In this document: positions 1 through 9,368 of the stretch, one piece after another
Layout of the letters: every line of letters starts with the position of its first letter
Position numbering within the stretch: the first letter of the stretch is position 1
Assembly: GCA_043228905.1 (NCBI GenBank)
Contig: JBHGNT010000012.1
Span: 11,160,001 to 11,224,000 of the forward strand
DNA: 64,000 nucleotides
Source of the DNA: Azolla caroliniana
Lineage: Eukaryota; Polypodiophyta
Direction: 5' to 3'
Notes under the pieces: generated by a model
Database searches by the model: none
Seen by the model: only the letters and a program-made list of their open reading frames with translations
What the model was told of the DNA's origin: nothing
Made by a program: the position numbers and the translations under genes

Positions 1-740
1 ATTTTTTAGAAGGATCTCCTCATCAAGTCACTGTATTTAGTGATCACAAGAATCTTGCCTACTTCCAGAATGCTTGCATGTTAAATAGACGACAAGCTCA
101 GTGGGCTCGGTTCCTCACTCATTTCGACTTCAAGATTACATATTGGCCGGGCAAGCAATAGGGGAAGGCAGATGCATTATCACAATGCTCGTATCTAGCT
201 CTTCGTCCTGGTGATCCATCCTTCAACAATCAAAAGAAAGTAATCCTGGGTCCAACACGATTTCAAGCAACATGGGTTTTTGACACTCCATTGGATTCTC
301 ACATTATCGATACCATACATGAAGATTTGAAGACAGATGTTTTTGCTCAAGTTATTCTAGATCAAATCGATCCCTCTCGAGCATCTTGTTCATGGTCATA
401 CCATTCTACGCTTATACCGGCTATCATCCTCGCCGGTGTGTGTTAGAAACTCCTGAATTACCCACAAATCCTAGTGCAAAGGATCATTTGTAGCGGCTAT
501 GATGAATTCTGGCAGAACTATCTATCCATCTACGTCGCACCCAACAAACACAGAAGGACTATGCGGATCGACACCGGCTTCCATCCTCTTTTGATATTGG
601 AGATCGAGTATGGCTATTATGATAACACATCAAGATTACTCGACCATGTGACAAACTGGATTAATGATGTCACTTTTCACCTTGATCTACCTCCGCAACT
701 ACGGATACATCCGTTATTTCATAGTTCTCTTCTAGAATCA
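1..740 (+). pseudogene. Ty3/gypsy chromovirus pol remnant
   Basis: Decayed pol of a relative of the chromovirus at 54065-59725. From base 3 the frame reads the RNase H to integrase linker, with the same [18 protein letters not shown] core and the RPGK motif as the intact copy. A TAG at 159-161 replaces a codon that is CAG in the intact element. After about base 440 most of the integrase core is missing. The reading resumes with ETPELPTNPS and then the INDVTFHLDLPPQLRIHP stretch of the integrase C-terminal region, which ends near 735. Several frameshifts and stops are present. The window edge cuts the left side. The relation to the intact copy is seen directly; loss of function is certain. Confidence 0.85.
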
Positions 741-1248
741 TGTTGCCTTCCTCTTTGGAAGCGACACCTTCGATTCCTAACCGGAATTGGACCAAAGGAC
801 TGTGGTACATGGTGGTCAGATCGCTTTTATGAAACGGAATGACACCCTACAGATTACATAAGAGGAAACCTCAACTATGCATACACGATAGGGAGAGACA
901 AGTTACTTAACAATTATTAAAAGTGAACAATGACACAAAATAGACCCAACACTGTTTAGATTACGGAATGAGTAGTGATTACAGTTACATGGCTAACTGC
1001 CAGAATGTATCCGATACACTGTAGAAGGATTAATTACGTAGTAACGTTAGAATTCTCCCCTATATATCTCCCCTTTCTTCCTTCGATCTACTACTCCTTA
1101 TATAGATGTTCCTTTGTGTGCTCCTTCTCCTTCCACGTTTTTGGCTGTGTTTATTTTAGCTGCTTCTGATTGCTTTCGGTTGTTTACCTACTGCTACCTA
1201 ATTCCTATTGCGATTCTCATATGTTACTATTTTGGCCCACAAACAACA
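741..1248 (-). repeat. Probable 3' LTR of A0
   Basis: Bounded by TGTT at 741 and AACA at 1248 on the plus strand, so also TGTT...AACA on the minus strand. On the minus strand a TATA-like ATATATAGG (about 1060-1068) lies about 185 bases from the LTR start, as in the LTR of element C. The right edge is well fixed by the motif at 1249, which also abuts the LTRs of C and D. The left edge is inferred from where similarity to the chromovirus remnant ends. No partner LTR is left in the window, so the ends are not proven. Confidence 0.6.
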
Positions 1249-1374
1249 CTTGGCACGCCTGTGGGACAGTGCCTTGGCACGTTGAACCCAACAAATCAAA
1301 ATTTCCCATTCGTAAAGAAAACGTTGTTGAAATGAATTTAGTATATATTATAGTTAATCCTCGGTCAAAATGTG
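1249..1374 (-). other. 3' terminal segment of A0 with inverted primer-site-like motif
   Basis: Non-coding end of A0 between ORF3 and the 3' LTR; it resumes at 4747 on the other side of copia A. On the plus strand 1249-1270 reads CTTGGCACGCCTGTGGGACA, directly beside the LTR. The same sequence type borders the LTRs of C (6456) and D (36792). The last bases (ATGTG, 1370-1374) are the target duplication of copia A. Confidence 0.6.
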
Positions 1375-1655
1375 TGACGTGGAATACGCAGATTAATCTC
1401 CAGCCACAACCGAAGCGTAGATCACTTGATGACAATCAAAACACAGACGAAATGGGAATGGTGGTAAGTACACAAGACAGAAAGAGAATACAGAGGATAT
1501 TAACGTGGAAAAACCTAAGAGGGAAAAACCACGGGAGTCCACAGACTCCAAACTATCACTCTGTAAAGAAATACAACATGGAGCACAGAGGCAACGACCT
1601 CTTGCTCACAATCTTCGCCTAGCGGCGGTTACAACAGAGACACAATCTCTGTATA

Positions 1656-1695
<40 letters not shown>

Positions 1696-2032
1696 GCACT
1701 ATACAGAGGTTACACCAATAACTCTATCATCCTTACTATTAAGTTTGCCCTAGGTCATATTTAACTAATATGACTTTCGGGCTATTTACAAATATAGCCC
1801 CAGTGGGCTCTCTGGAACATATTTACATATATGTCCCTTCCATTCGATGAGATGTTCTCACCGGGCCTGCAACATCCGGTTCTCACCGGGTCTTCCGTTG
1901 CCGGGTACTCCACATCCGGTTCTCACCGGGTCTTCCATTATCGGGTACTCCACATCTGGATTCGGCCTCGACCGAGTTGCTCATCAACACTGTTCTTCTC
2001 ACTTCCCATCCGGAGGGACCTGTTTCCTAACA
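1375..2032 (-). repeat. 3' LTR of copia A
   Basis: Ends in CCTAACA at 2032, next to the minus-strand purine tract. Matches the F LTR in the segment with ACGTGGAAAA, GGGAAAAACCACGGGAGTC and a CT microsatellite (about 1658-1691). The right half holds about 39-bp repeats built on TTCTCACCGGGTCTTCC. The start at 1375 was chosen because it leaves the ATGTG duplication outside. Confidence 0.75.
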
Positions 2033-2042
2033 AACTCCCCCT

Positions 2043-4545
2043 TCACTCTGGCATGGGATGTCTTACTAGTCCGATCCGCTTCCAACATGCATCCAACTTG
2101 TCGGGTATTAGTACTTTGGTCAGCATATCTGACCCGTTCTCGGTCGTGTGGATCTTCGTCAGCGCGAACTCTCGATCTTCTACACGCTCCCGGATCCAAT
2201 GATACCTACGCTGGATGTGCTTCGTCCTAGAATGGTACGCTGCGTTCTTAGTAAGGTGGATGGCACTTTGACTGTCGCAATAGAGCCGGTATTCATCTTG
2301 CCGGATACCGAGCTCACCGATGAAGTCCTTCATCCATAATATTTCCTTGCTAGCTTCCATAACCACCATGTACTCCGCCTCTGTGGTTGACAACGCAACC
2401 GTCTTCTGCAGCCTCGACTGCCACGAAACAACTCCCCCTGCATATGTCATTACATACCCGGATGTAGACCGACTGGTATCCACATCAGCCGACATATCCG
2501 AATCGGTAAAACCGTCAAGTTGAGGTTTACTAGAGCCGAATTGGAGACACATATTCAAAGTGCCCTTCAAGTACCGAAGTATCCATTTGACCGCGTCCCA
2601 ATGCTCCTTGCCGGGATTGCTCATAAACCGGCTCACCACTTCGACTGCGTATCCAATATCCGACCGAGTACACACCATTGCGTACAACAAGCTCCCGACG
2701 GCAGAGGCATATGGAACCTTCACCATATCCTCCTTCTCTACTTTCGTCTTCGGGCTTTGCTTACTTGATAGTCTGCAGTTTTCCGGGAGTGTCGATTCGA
2801 CCGGTTTTGCTTCTAACATGTTGAACCACTGAAGCACCTTTGTCATGTATTTCTCCTGTGACAACCACAATTGCTTCTTTGACCGGTCCCGGATGATGTG
2901 CATCCCCAGTATCTGTCTTGTCGGGCCCAAGTCTTTCATTGAGAAAGTTCGGTTGAGAGCCTTCTTCAGCATCCGTATTTTGGCTTGGTCCCATCCGACT
3001 ATCAACATGTCGTCCACGTACAGGAGTATTAGGAAGTCACCTCCTTCGAACTCCTTCACAAACACGTAGTGATCGGTTTGCATTTTGTGATACCCTTGGT
3101 CGGTCATGAAGGAGTCGAACTTCCGGTACCATTGTCGGGGAGCCTGCTTCAGTTCGTACAGGCTCTTCTTCAACCGGCAAACCAGGTGCTCCTTCCCTTT
3201 CTCCACGAAACCTTCCGGTTGCTGCATGTAGATCTCCTTTTCGAGGTCACCGTGAAGGAATGCCGTCTTCACGTCCAATTGCTCTACCTCAAGGTCCATG
3301 CTTGCCGCTATACTCAGCACCGTCCGGATGGAAGTCATCTTTACTACCGGGGCAAATATCTCGTCGAAATCTATGCCCTTCTTTTGCTGGAACCCCTTCA
3401 CCACGATCCTGGATTTGTATCTCGGGGGGTTGCCGGCATCTCCCGGTTTCAACTTGTACACCCACTTGTTTCGGGGTGCCCGCTTTTCTTTCAGCAACTC
3501 CACCAATTCGTACGTATGGTTCTCATGCAGGGAATCCATCTCATCCTGCATGGCACTTAACCATTTGCGGCTATGGGCGTCACTTTTAGCTTCCTCGAAG
3601 CTTTCTGGCTCCCCCTCATCGGTTAGCAACACGTGCTCTAGATCTGGAAATCTCCAGGGGGCCCTTCTCTCTCTGAGAGGATATCTGCGTCCTTGGGCTT
3701 CGGTAACCGGCTCCTCCATTTGCTCTTCATCCGAATCCGATTCGGGGTCTTGGCCGGTTCCGATTTCACCTATTCCTTCTTCTTCGGCTTGTTTTGTCTC
3801 CTTACCATCACCGGCCGGTTCATCGAGTGCTAACCGGTCTCTTGCCGGTTGGGTCTGCTCATCGTAGAATCGATCCTTACTGGTCGACTCAGAGTTCATT
3901 ATCTTCTTCTCCGACTCCCAGTCGGCGAGCGTCTTGTCCTCCATGAAGATAATATCTTGACTCCGGAATACCTTCTTGTCGGCCAGGTCCCACACTCGGT
4001 AGCCGAACTTATCGTCGCCGTAACCGAGGAATATGCATGGCCGGGTCTTTGGATCCAACTTTCCTCTCTGGTCCTTAGCTACATGCACGTACGCAAGACA
4101 CCCGAACACCTTTAGATGCCGGTAGGACACTTCCTTACCAGTCCATACTCTCTGAGGCGTGTCTCCGTCCAAGGGTACTGAGGGTGATCTGTTTATCGCG
4201 TATGTCGCCGTCGACAGTGCCTCAGCCTGAAACGTCTTGGGTAATTTTGCATGCACCAGCATACTCCGAATCCTCTCCATTATGATCCGGTTCATCCTCT
4301 CGGCCAGCTCGTTTAGTTCCGGTGTCTTCAACATGGTAAATTCGAGACGGATTCCCATCGAGCGGCAATACTCCTCGAACTGCCCCCTGTATTCTCCTCC
4401 GTTATCTGCTCGAACCGCCTTCAGCTTTCGGCCGGTTTCTCTTTCCACTCTCGCGTGGAGTTTTTTGAAGACGGATAGCACCTAATCCTTCGTCTTCGAC
4501 GATGTGGCCCACAACTTCCGGTTGTGGTCATCTATGAACGTCATG
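2043..4545 (-). pseudogene. Copia A pol: integrase core, RT, RNase H
   Basis: Reads the integrase core (from FMTFIDDHNRKLW near 4545), then RADNGGEYRGQFEEYC, then RT with LLYVDDMLIVG and the RNase H block with STTEAEY and the YHSRTKHIQRRYHWIRER motif. The stretch 4481-2043 is open for 812 codons. Just upstream, CAG has become TAG (4482-4484), and the integrase start, protease and gag are deleted. Element F gives the intact comparison. Despite its length the ORF cannot make a complete polyprotein. Confidence 0.9.
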
Positions 4546-4746
4546 AAGTCCGGTTCTTACCGGGTCTTCCGTTGCCGGGTACTCCACATCCTATTCTCAC
4601 CGGGTCTTCCGTTGTCGGATACTCGTCATCCGGTTCTCACCAGTTCTTCCATTGCCGGGTACTGCACATCCGGATTCGGCCTCGGCCGAGTTGCTCATCA
4701 ACACTGTTCTTCTCACTTCCCATCCGGAGGGACCTGTTTCCTAACA
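4546..4746 (-). repeat. 5' LTR fragment of copia A
   Basis: Only the right part of the LTR remains, with the about 39-bp CCGGGTCTTCC-type repeats and the end CCTGTTTCCTAACA shared with 2020-2032. It is joined directly to integrase sequence, so one deletion removed the rest of the 5' LTR, gag, protease and the integrase start. Confidence 0.8.
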
Positions 4747-4751
4747 ATGTG

Positions 4752-5168
4752 GAGGATTCCCTTCGTCTGATTTGGTTCAGTTGTCACGTCCTTTGGAGTG
4801 GTCGTGGGGTTGGGTCATGGTGCGCTGGTGTTTTTGGCCGAAATGTCTGTTGCAAGCTCCTTTTCATCGTTGCCCGGGAATATCGGGGAGGTTGGGGTGT
4901 GGCTATCTGGCTTCATCGGTCGTTCGTCGATTGCGGCAGGTTGTTTTGGGGCGTTATCGTTCAAGGCTTGCTCCGTTTCGATCATCAACAACATTTCATC
5001 ATCATTGAATTCCTCAAGGAGGGTGCTGATGGCTTTTGTGTGGGCATCAGCTAAGGCATGAAAATCCTCGGTGAGGTCTTCTCGGATCATTTGTATGTTG
5101 TTGTCCTCCATCTTGTAGAAGCCTTTTCCTTCTTTCCTTCGGTTTTCGGCGTTCGCCCGTAGGACTTG
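4752..5168 (-). pseudogene. A0 ORF3, C-terminal segment
   Basis: Minus-strand continuation of A0 ORF3 after copia B. Across the junction (20130 to 5168) the reading is AQAAELQV, then LRANAENRR, then GFYKM. This matches WTAQAAELQLLRAD...GAGFFKM in the intact ORF3 of element C. From 5111 the frame is open to a stop at 4815, followed by the acidic, non-conserved C-tail and the 3' tail. Its function is unknown. The join is strong evidence for the nesting order. Confidence 0.8.
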
Positions 5169-5612
5169 TGTTGAGAGACAAGCTCAACATCGGCCGGATC
5201 GGTTGAAGAAGCCGAGGACCGGATCGGTTGGGACCAATCGGTTAGGATGAATGCGTAAACCGGTACGCAGACCGGTGCGTAGGTAGGTCAGGATCGGTGC
5301 GTAAATCGGGAGGCCGTTAGGAAAGATATTCCGTGAGGAATATATTTGGGAGTTAGTGTAGGAGCTCTTAGTGAGCATTGAAGTACTGTTAGTACTTCGG
5401 TCAGTCCTTCTAGGACTTGTATAAAAGTGTTCATTGAACACACATATGTATAGAGAATGGTGAATAGAGTTTTTTGAATATAGTTCTTGTTTTCTCTCTA
5501 TCACTCTCTCTGTCTCTCCCGCGTATACTGCGTAAGCTCAAGCTCTCCATTAAACCTGAGTTTTCTTCCTCTGTTCGGTCTTCATACTTGCTTCCGCACG
5601 TTACTCTTTACA
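5169..5612 (+). repeat. 5' LTR of copia B
   Basis: 444 bp, TG...CA. A TATA-like TATAAAAG lies at 5420-5427. Longer than the 3' LTR (419 bp), mainly because of an extra GAAGAAGCCGAGGACCGGAT-type segment near 5205-5225. Other scattered differences from the 3' LTR show an older insertion than C or I. Confidence 0.93.
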
Positions 5613-5624
5613 TGGTATCAGAGC
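5613..5624 (+). other. Primer-binding site of copia B
   Basis: TGGTATCAGAGC lies directly after the LTR. It is the sequence complementary to the 3' end of plant initiator tRNA-Met and is the usual copia primer site. Confidence 0.92.
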
Positions 5625-5684
5625 GCGAGGGTTGAGAACCTCTCTGCAGCCGACACAGCTTGACGAAGAAAAACAAGAAGAACG

Positions 5685-5998
5685 ATGGATAGAGGCATGG
5701 CGAGCTCGTTTCCAACAGAGAAGCTCGACAGAACCAACTACGCGTCTTGGTCCTACAAGATGCACCAGTACCTGCTCGGGCACGGCTACTGGAGTTATGT
5801 CAAAGGAGCTAATGACGCGGCACCCGAATCGACACACAGAGACTTCCCGTCGTGGGAGCAGGGTATTATACTGCTTCGCATCGTGTGTGGGCGAACAACT
5901 ATTGAGCTATGTACGGGATGCAAAGACGCCGAAGGGTGCGTGGGAAAATCTGAAGAAGATTTTCGCCGCGAGCACCACAGCCAGGAAGCTTCAGCTTC
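5685..5998 (+). pseudogene. Copia B gag, N-terminal part
   Basis: Starts MDRGMASSFPTEKLDRTNY, the UBN2-type Gag start of copia elements, with YASWSYKMHQYLLGHGYW. Near 5863 the frame shifts: the family text (RVLYCFASCVGEQLLSYVR, then KTPKGAWENLKKIFAAST) continues in another frame to 5998. There gypsy C interrupts it. The reading resumes at 15376. Confidence 0.88.
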
Positions 5999-6455
5999 TG
6001 TTAATCGGCTAATTACTAACTACTACCGATACAGAAGAGTGAACGTCGCTACTCAACGTTCTAACAAGGAATTGTGTTTTACGAACGGAATTATACTATA
6101 TTAATCGGTAATTACCGTGATCGTTATTTAGTTATAAATTAGGAAGCTTGCACTTAAGATCATAGACAATAGAAGGAACACAGAATTCGTACAAGATATT
6201 CCTAACTTAAACTTATATTACTAAATAGAACGACCTTTCTTACAATGCCTTCGGTTCCCTTTTATAGGTATACCGAAGGTCTTTTCTCATCAAGAACTAT
6301 TCCTACTTACTATCAAGATTTACAAAATTATCTAACTAACTTAGTTCTCTTCGTTTACTGCTGAGTCATTGATCCGAACAGTCGATCCGAACCGACTCTG
6401 TTTTCGACGCTTTCCCACTTGTTCGGTAAAACTGACTGTCCGGGTCCGGGTAACA
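5999..6455 (-). repeat. 3' LTR of element C
   Basis: 457 bp; TGTTA...TAACA on both strands, so orientation comes from the minus-strand CTATAAAAGG near 6262-6271 and from the ORFs. Confidence 0.93.
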
Positions 6456-6474
6456 CTTGGCACGTCCGTGGGCC
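6456..6474 (+). other. Primer-site-like motif at the 3' end of element C (inverted)
   Basis: CTTGGCACGTCCGTGGGCC directly abuts the LTR. By position and sequence it looks like a plus-strand primer-binding site, yet it lies at the 3' end of the coding strand. Matching motifs sit at 1249 and, inverted, at 36773-36792. No purine tract lies between ORF3 and this LTR. Confidence 0.55.
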
Positions 6475-6499
6475 AGGACCTTGTCCAGCGAACCCACGC

Positions 6500-8953
6500 C
6501 TATTCCTGTAGCTCTTCATCCGAATCGTTCAGAATATCAAAAATCGAAGGCTCATCTGGCCTTGGATGTATTCCACCTATATCTTCCTCTTCATCTTCAT
6601 CTGTGTCACAGTCGTCCTTTGGAGCAGGTTGTGATTCGGTTGGCTGCTCTGGTTCGCTTCTTCCGGAAGCTTGAATACCAGGAGTCTTGCTGGTTCTTTC
6701 GGCTTCGATTTTATCCAACTGGACGGAAGTGCCTATATCATTTTTGTCGAATTCTTGCATAATACGTTGAATTTCTTCTCTGTAAAATGCCACAATTTTG
6801 TCCATATCTTTCATGATATCCTCTTGGATATTGTCAATATCGTTTTGTGCCATTTTAAAAAAACCCGCACCTTGGACCTGACGGTTATTTTTGTCGGCAC
6901 GCAATAACTGTAATTCCGCCGCTTGTGCTGTCCATAACTTCCATCCTTGCGCAAGGGATTCATCGATCATTTTCTTTGCTAGGTTTCGATGTTTCCCTAT
7001 GATGTGCTGCACTTTGTCCCTAGTGATGCTTGCGACGTATTGGGCGGTCTGCAACTCTTTCTGTAAATCCGTAATAGTGGTTCGGTTCTCACTTTCAGCT
7101 CGCATTAGTTTGGATTCGACTACATATATATCCAGCCGTCTTTGTTCCGATATCTTCCGAATTTCTTCCAGTTGTTGTTCGAATGCCGATTTCTCTTTAC
7201 TCCATTCCTCCTGCTGTTCCGTCATTCTTCTGTTGACTTCTTCAAGACTCCGCTCTTTTTCTGTCAATTGACTTTCCTGTGACACTATATACCTTTCGAA
7301 TTCTTCAATTTGTTCGGTATATGTATGATTGGCCGTCTTAGCTTCTTCTAGATTTTTCTGTAATTCGTTTATTACTTGATTTTTTTCTTCGAGAATTTTG
7401 TATTGACCATTCTGAATGGTTTCTATTTGTTTTTCTAATTCTGTAGTTCGAAATACAACATTGTTGGCCCTTGTTGTTTCTGCTTGACGTGCTTTCTCAG
7501 CGTCCTCCAATTTCTGCTGCCATTCAGACTCCGACACCATAAGCCGTGCCTGTGTTTCCCATTTGTTTAGACTTTCCTTTAGTTCTTTATTTTCTGCCTG
7601 TATGTTACAAAACTGATGTTTCAGCACCTCCGCCGATGCGGATACACTTTTGTATCTTTCAGCCATATCACTGGCTTCTTTGCGTACCGTTTCATATTCT
7701 TTATGAATTTCGACCAGTGCTCCATGTAATGGTGGCATTTCAATAGCCTCCCCTTTATTCTGTGCACTTCTTTTCCGGCCTATTTTTTCTATCTCTGCTT
7801 TTTCTTGAGGTTCCAACACTCCTCGTAAGGCTTTCTGTATCATTATTCGGTCATTATGTTCTTGAGCCAGCCGTTCTGATACTTCTGTCAGTCTTTTAGC
7901 CAACCATTCAACCAGTTCGTATGAAGTTCCGAACTGTAAAATGGCAGCTAATTCATGTGCTGCTAGTGGGATATCCAAGTACCCATGTGCTTCCCGAATT
8001 GCTACTTTTGAAGATTGTCCTTGGTGAGGTTGTGTCGAAACGCTCTCATTCCCTGGTTTTAGTGCTTCTGTTACCACAGGCGTATTCGAATTTTCATTTG
8101 TGCGTTGCCTTTTCGGTGCTGATCCCTCACTGTTTTCTGGTTGGAATTGCCGATTAGCCTTTTGTTTAATCCTTGTTCTTTGTCGCATCTTCTCTGCTTG
8201 TTGTCGATTTTCTGTCGGCTGTTGCTTGTTTATCAAATTGTCAACTGTTTCTTGTTCTGCTGCTGGTTGCCTGTTTTCGGAATTCTCTGGTCTTGGTGGT
8301 TCCGACTGAGGCATATTTGTTTGTATATTATCGGCATGTGCCGATTCTTCTTCTATCCATTCTTCATGTACTACCTGTCGGTGTCTTCGTGGTGCCTGTA
8401 CTATCGGTGGTCTTCTTGACTGAACAGGAGTTTCCGATTCTTGAATTGGAAACAATACTGATAACCAACGACCAAAAATTTGCTTCATCGGTTTTCCTGT
8501 TTTTACCCCTTGTAGCTGCTCTCTCAGAGCTTCCCCCGACAATAGTGGCCAGTTGAAATCCTCTTTTTCGTATGCGGCTATGATAAACCCAACCCTTTTT
8601 TTCGGCATGCAATAAAAACGAGGACTGACAAATCCCACCTCTAATAAAAATCTAGCCACTTCATGAAAAAACTCATCCCGACCTCCATAAGTCTGATATG
8701 CTTTTGCCGAGGGTGAGTATTCCCCGAAATACGATTGGAGTGCTTCTGATGAAGGTTTTTTAACTGCCTCAAAGCCTCCTCTTGGCATCTGTAATGCATT
8801 TCGTATTTTCTTTGTGGTGATTTTGGTGATGTCCATTTGTTGTACCAATTCTTCCGCCTGCGGATGAGGTTTCGCTTCTGCTACTTTGATGAAACCTTGT
8901 AAGTTTCTCTCATGAAGCCACAATCGCAGTTCTTTAGATACAGGAATCGGCAT
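6500..8953 (-). CDS. ORF3: 817-aa coiled-coil protein of element C
   Basis: Uninterrupted ORF downstream of pol, at the place env would hold. I do not recognise the family. The N-terminal 170 residues look folded: WLHERNLQGFIKVAE, EVARFLLEVGF, MPKKRVGFIIAAYE and WLSVLFP recur in D and A0. A Gln/Pro-rich, probably disordered stretch follows to about residue 320. Then comes a conserved HGYLDIPLAAHELAAIL block, and PPLHGALVEIHKEYE opens a long heptad-like coiled coil (about 425-690). Near 690-720 lies WTAQAAELQLLRAD plus GFFKM, again conserved. The C-tail is acidic. No signal peptide or membrane helix is evident, so it does not look like an envelope protein. It could be a structural partner of Gag or a chromatin or trafficking factor; this is open. 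Confidence 0.85.
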   Translation of the reverse strand: MPIPVSKELRLWLHERNLQGFIKVAEAKPHPQAEELVQQMDITKITTKKIRNALQMPRGGFEAVKKPSSEALQSYFGEYSPSAKAYQTYGGRDEFFHEVARFLLEVGFVSPRFYCMPKKRVGFIIAAYEKEDFNWPLLSGEALREQLQGVKTGKPMKQIFGRWLSVLFPIQESETPVQSRRPPIVQAPRRHRQVVHEEWIEEESAHADNIQTNMPQSEPPRPENSENRQPAAEQETVDNLINKQQPTENRQQAEKMRQRTRIKQKANRQFQPENSEGSAPKRQRTNENSNTPVVTEALKPGNESVSTQPHQGQSSKVAIREAHGYLDIPLAAHELAAILQFGTSYELVEWLAKRLTEVSERLAQEHNDRIMIQKALRGVLEPQEKAEIEKIGRKRSAQNKGEAIEMPPLHGALVEIHKEYETVRKEASDMAERYKSVSASAEVLKHQFCNIQAENKELKESLNKWETQARLMVSESEWQQKLEDAEKARQAETTRANNVVFRTTELEKQIETIQNGQYKILEEKNQVINELQKNLEEAKTANHTYTEQIEEFERYIVSQESQLTEKERSLEEVNRRMTEQQEEWSKEKSAFEQQLEEIRKISEQRRLDIYVVESKLMRAESENRTTITDLQKELQTAQYVASITRDKVQHIIGKHRNLAKKMIDESLAQGWKLWTAQAAELQLLRADKNNRQVQGAGFFKMAQNDIDNIQEDIMKDMDKIVAFYREEIQRIMQEFDKNDIGTSVQLDKIEAERTSKTPGIQASGRSEPEQPTESQPAPKDDCDTDEDEEEDIGGIHPRPDEPSIFDILNDSDEELQE

Positions 8954-9342
8954 GACTTCTGTGTTTCCTTGTTCTGAATCACTTGTCGATGACAGTTGCA
9001 GATCTGCACAGTTTCTGTAGCGATGAAAATCAGAAAAACAGAGTTTGGGCGAACTAGGGCACGAAGGAGGCTCAGACTGTTTCGATATCTACACTCGTTT
9101 CTGTTGTTTTGACGACACAGACGATATAGAAATATGCTTTAAAGATATTAACTTATGCATGATGACTTAAAGAATAGTAATTGCTATTAATGTAGGAATT
9201 AATTAGTATTCACTCTACGTGTAGTGGTTGTACTCACTAATAATCATGCAATTCCTTTTTCTATTTATAGTCGATTCATACTGTTATGGCAAGATTGTAT
9301 TTCTGCATTTGACAAGAACTATTGAGTGAGTTAGTTAGTTAG

Positions 9343-9368
9343 TTTTTTTTTTTTTTTTTTTTTTTTTT
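9343..9368 (-). repeat. A26 tract after the pol stop of C
   Basis: 26 T on the plus strand, that is 26 A on the coding strand. The pol stop codon TAA (9369-9367) runs straight into it. It is followed by a short CTAA repeat. Confidence 0.9.

Larger units (their letters stand above)
1375..4746 (-). mobile_element. Ty1/copia element A, internally deleted
   Basis: Minus-strand copia of the same family as element F (24562-30090). A 3' LTR (1375-2032), a purine tract and the integrase-RT-RNase H part of pol are kept. Gag, protease, the integrase N-terminus and the first part of the 5' LTR are deleted, with a junction near 4545. ATGTG at 1370-1374 and at 4747-4751 is the target-site duplication. 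The insertion broke the 3' tail of A0. Confidence 0.88.

Noticed and set aside
975-1622. Short plus-strand ORFs near the left end
   Set aside because: They lie in LTR sequence of A0 and copia A, without any protein similarity that I can see.
3069-3867. Plus-strand ORFs over copia A and F pol (also 25533-27071)
   Set aside because: Antisense shadows of RT; the sense frame has all copia motifs.
6500-8953. ORF3 as an envelope-like (retrovirus-type) gene
   Set aside because: Position fits, but no signal peptide, no membrane segment and a long hydrophilic coiled coil.
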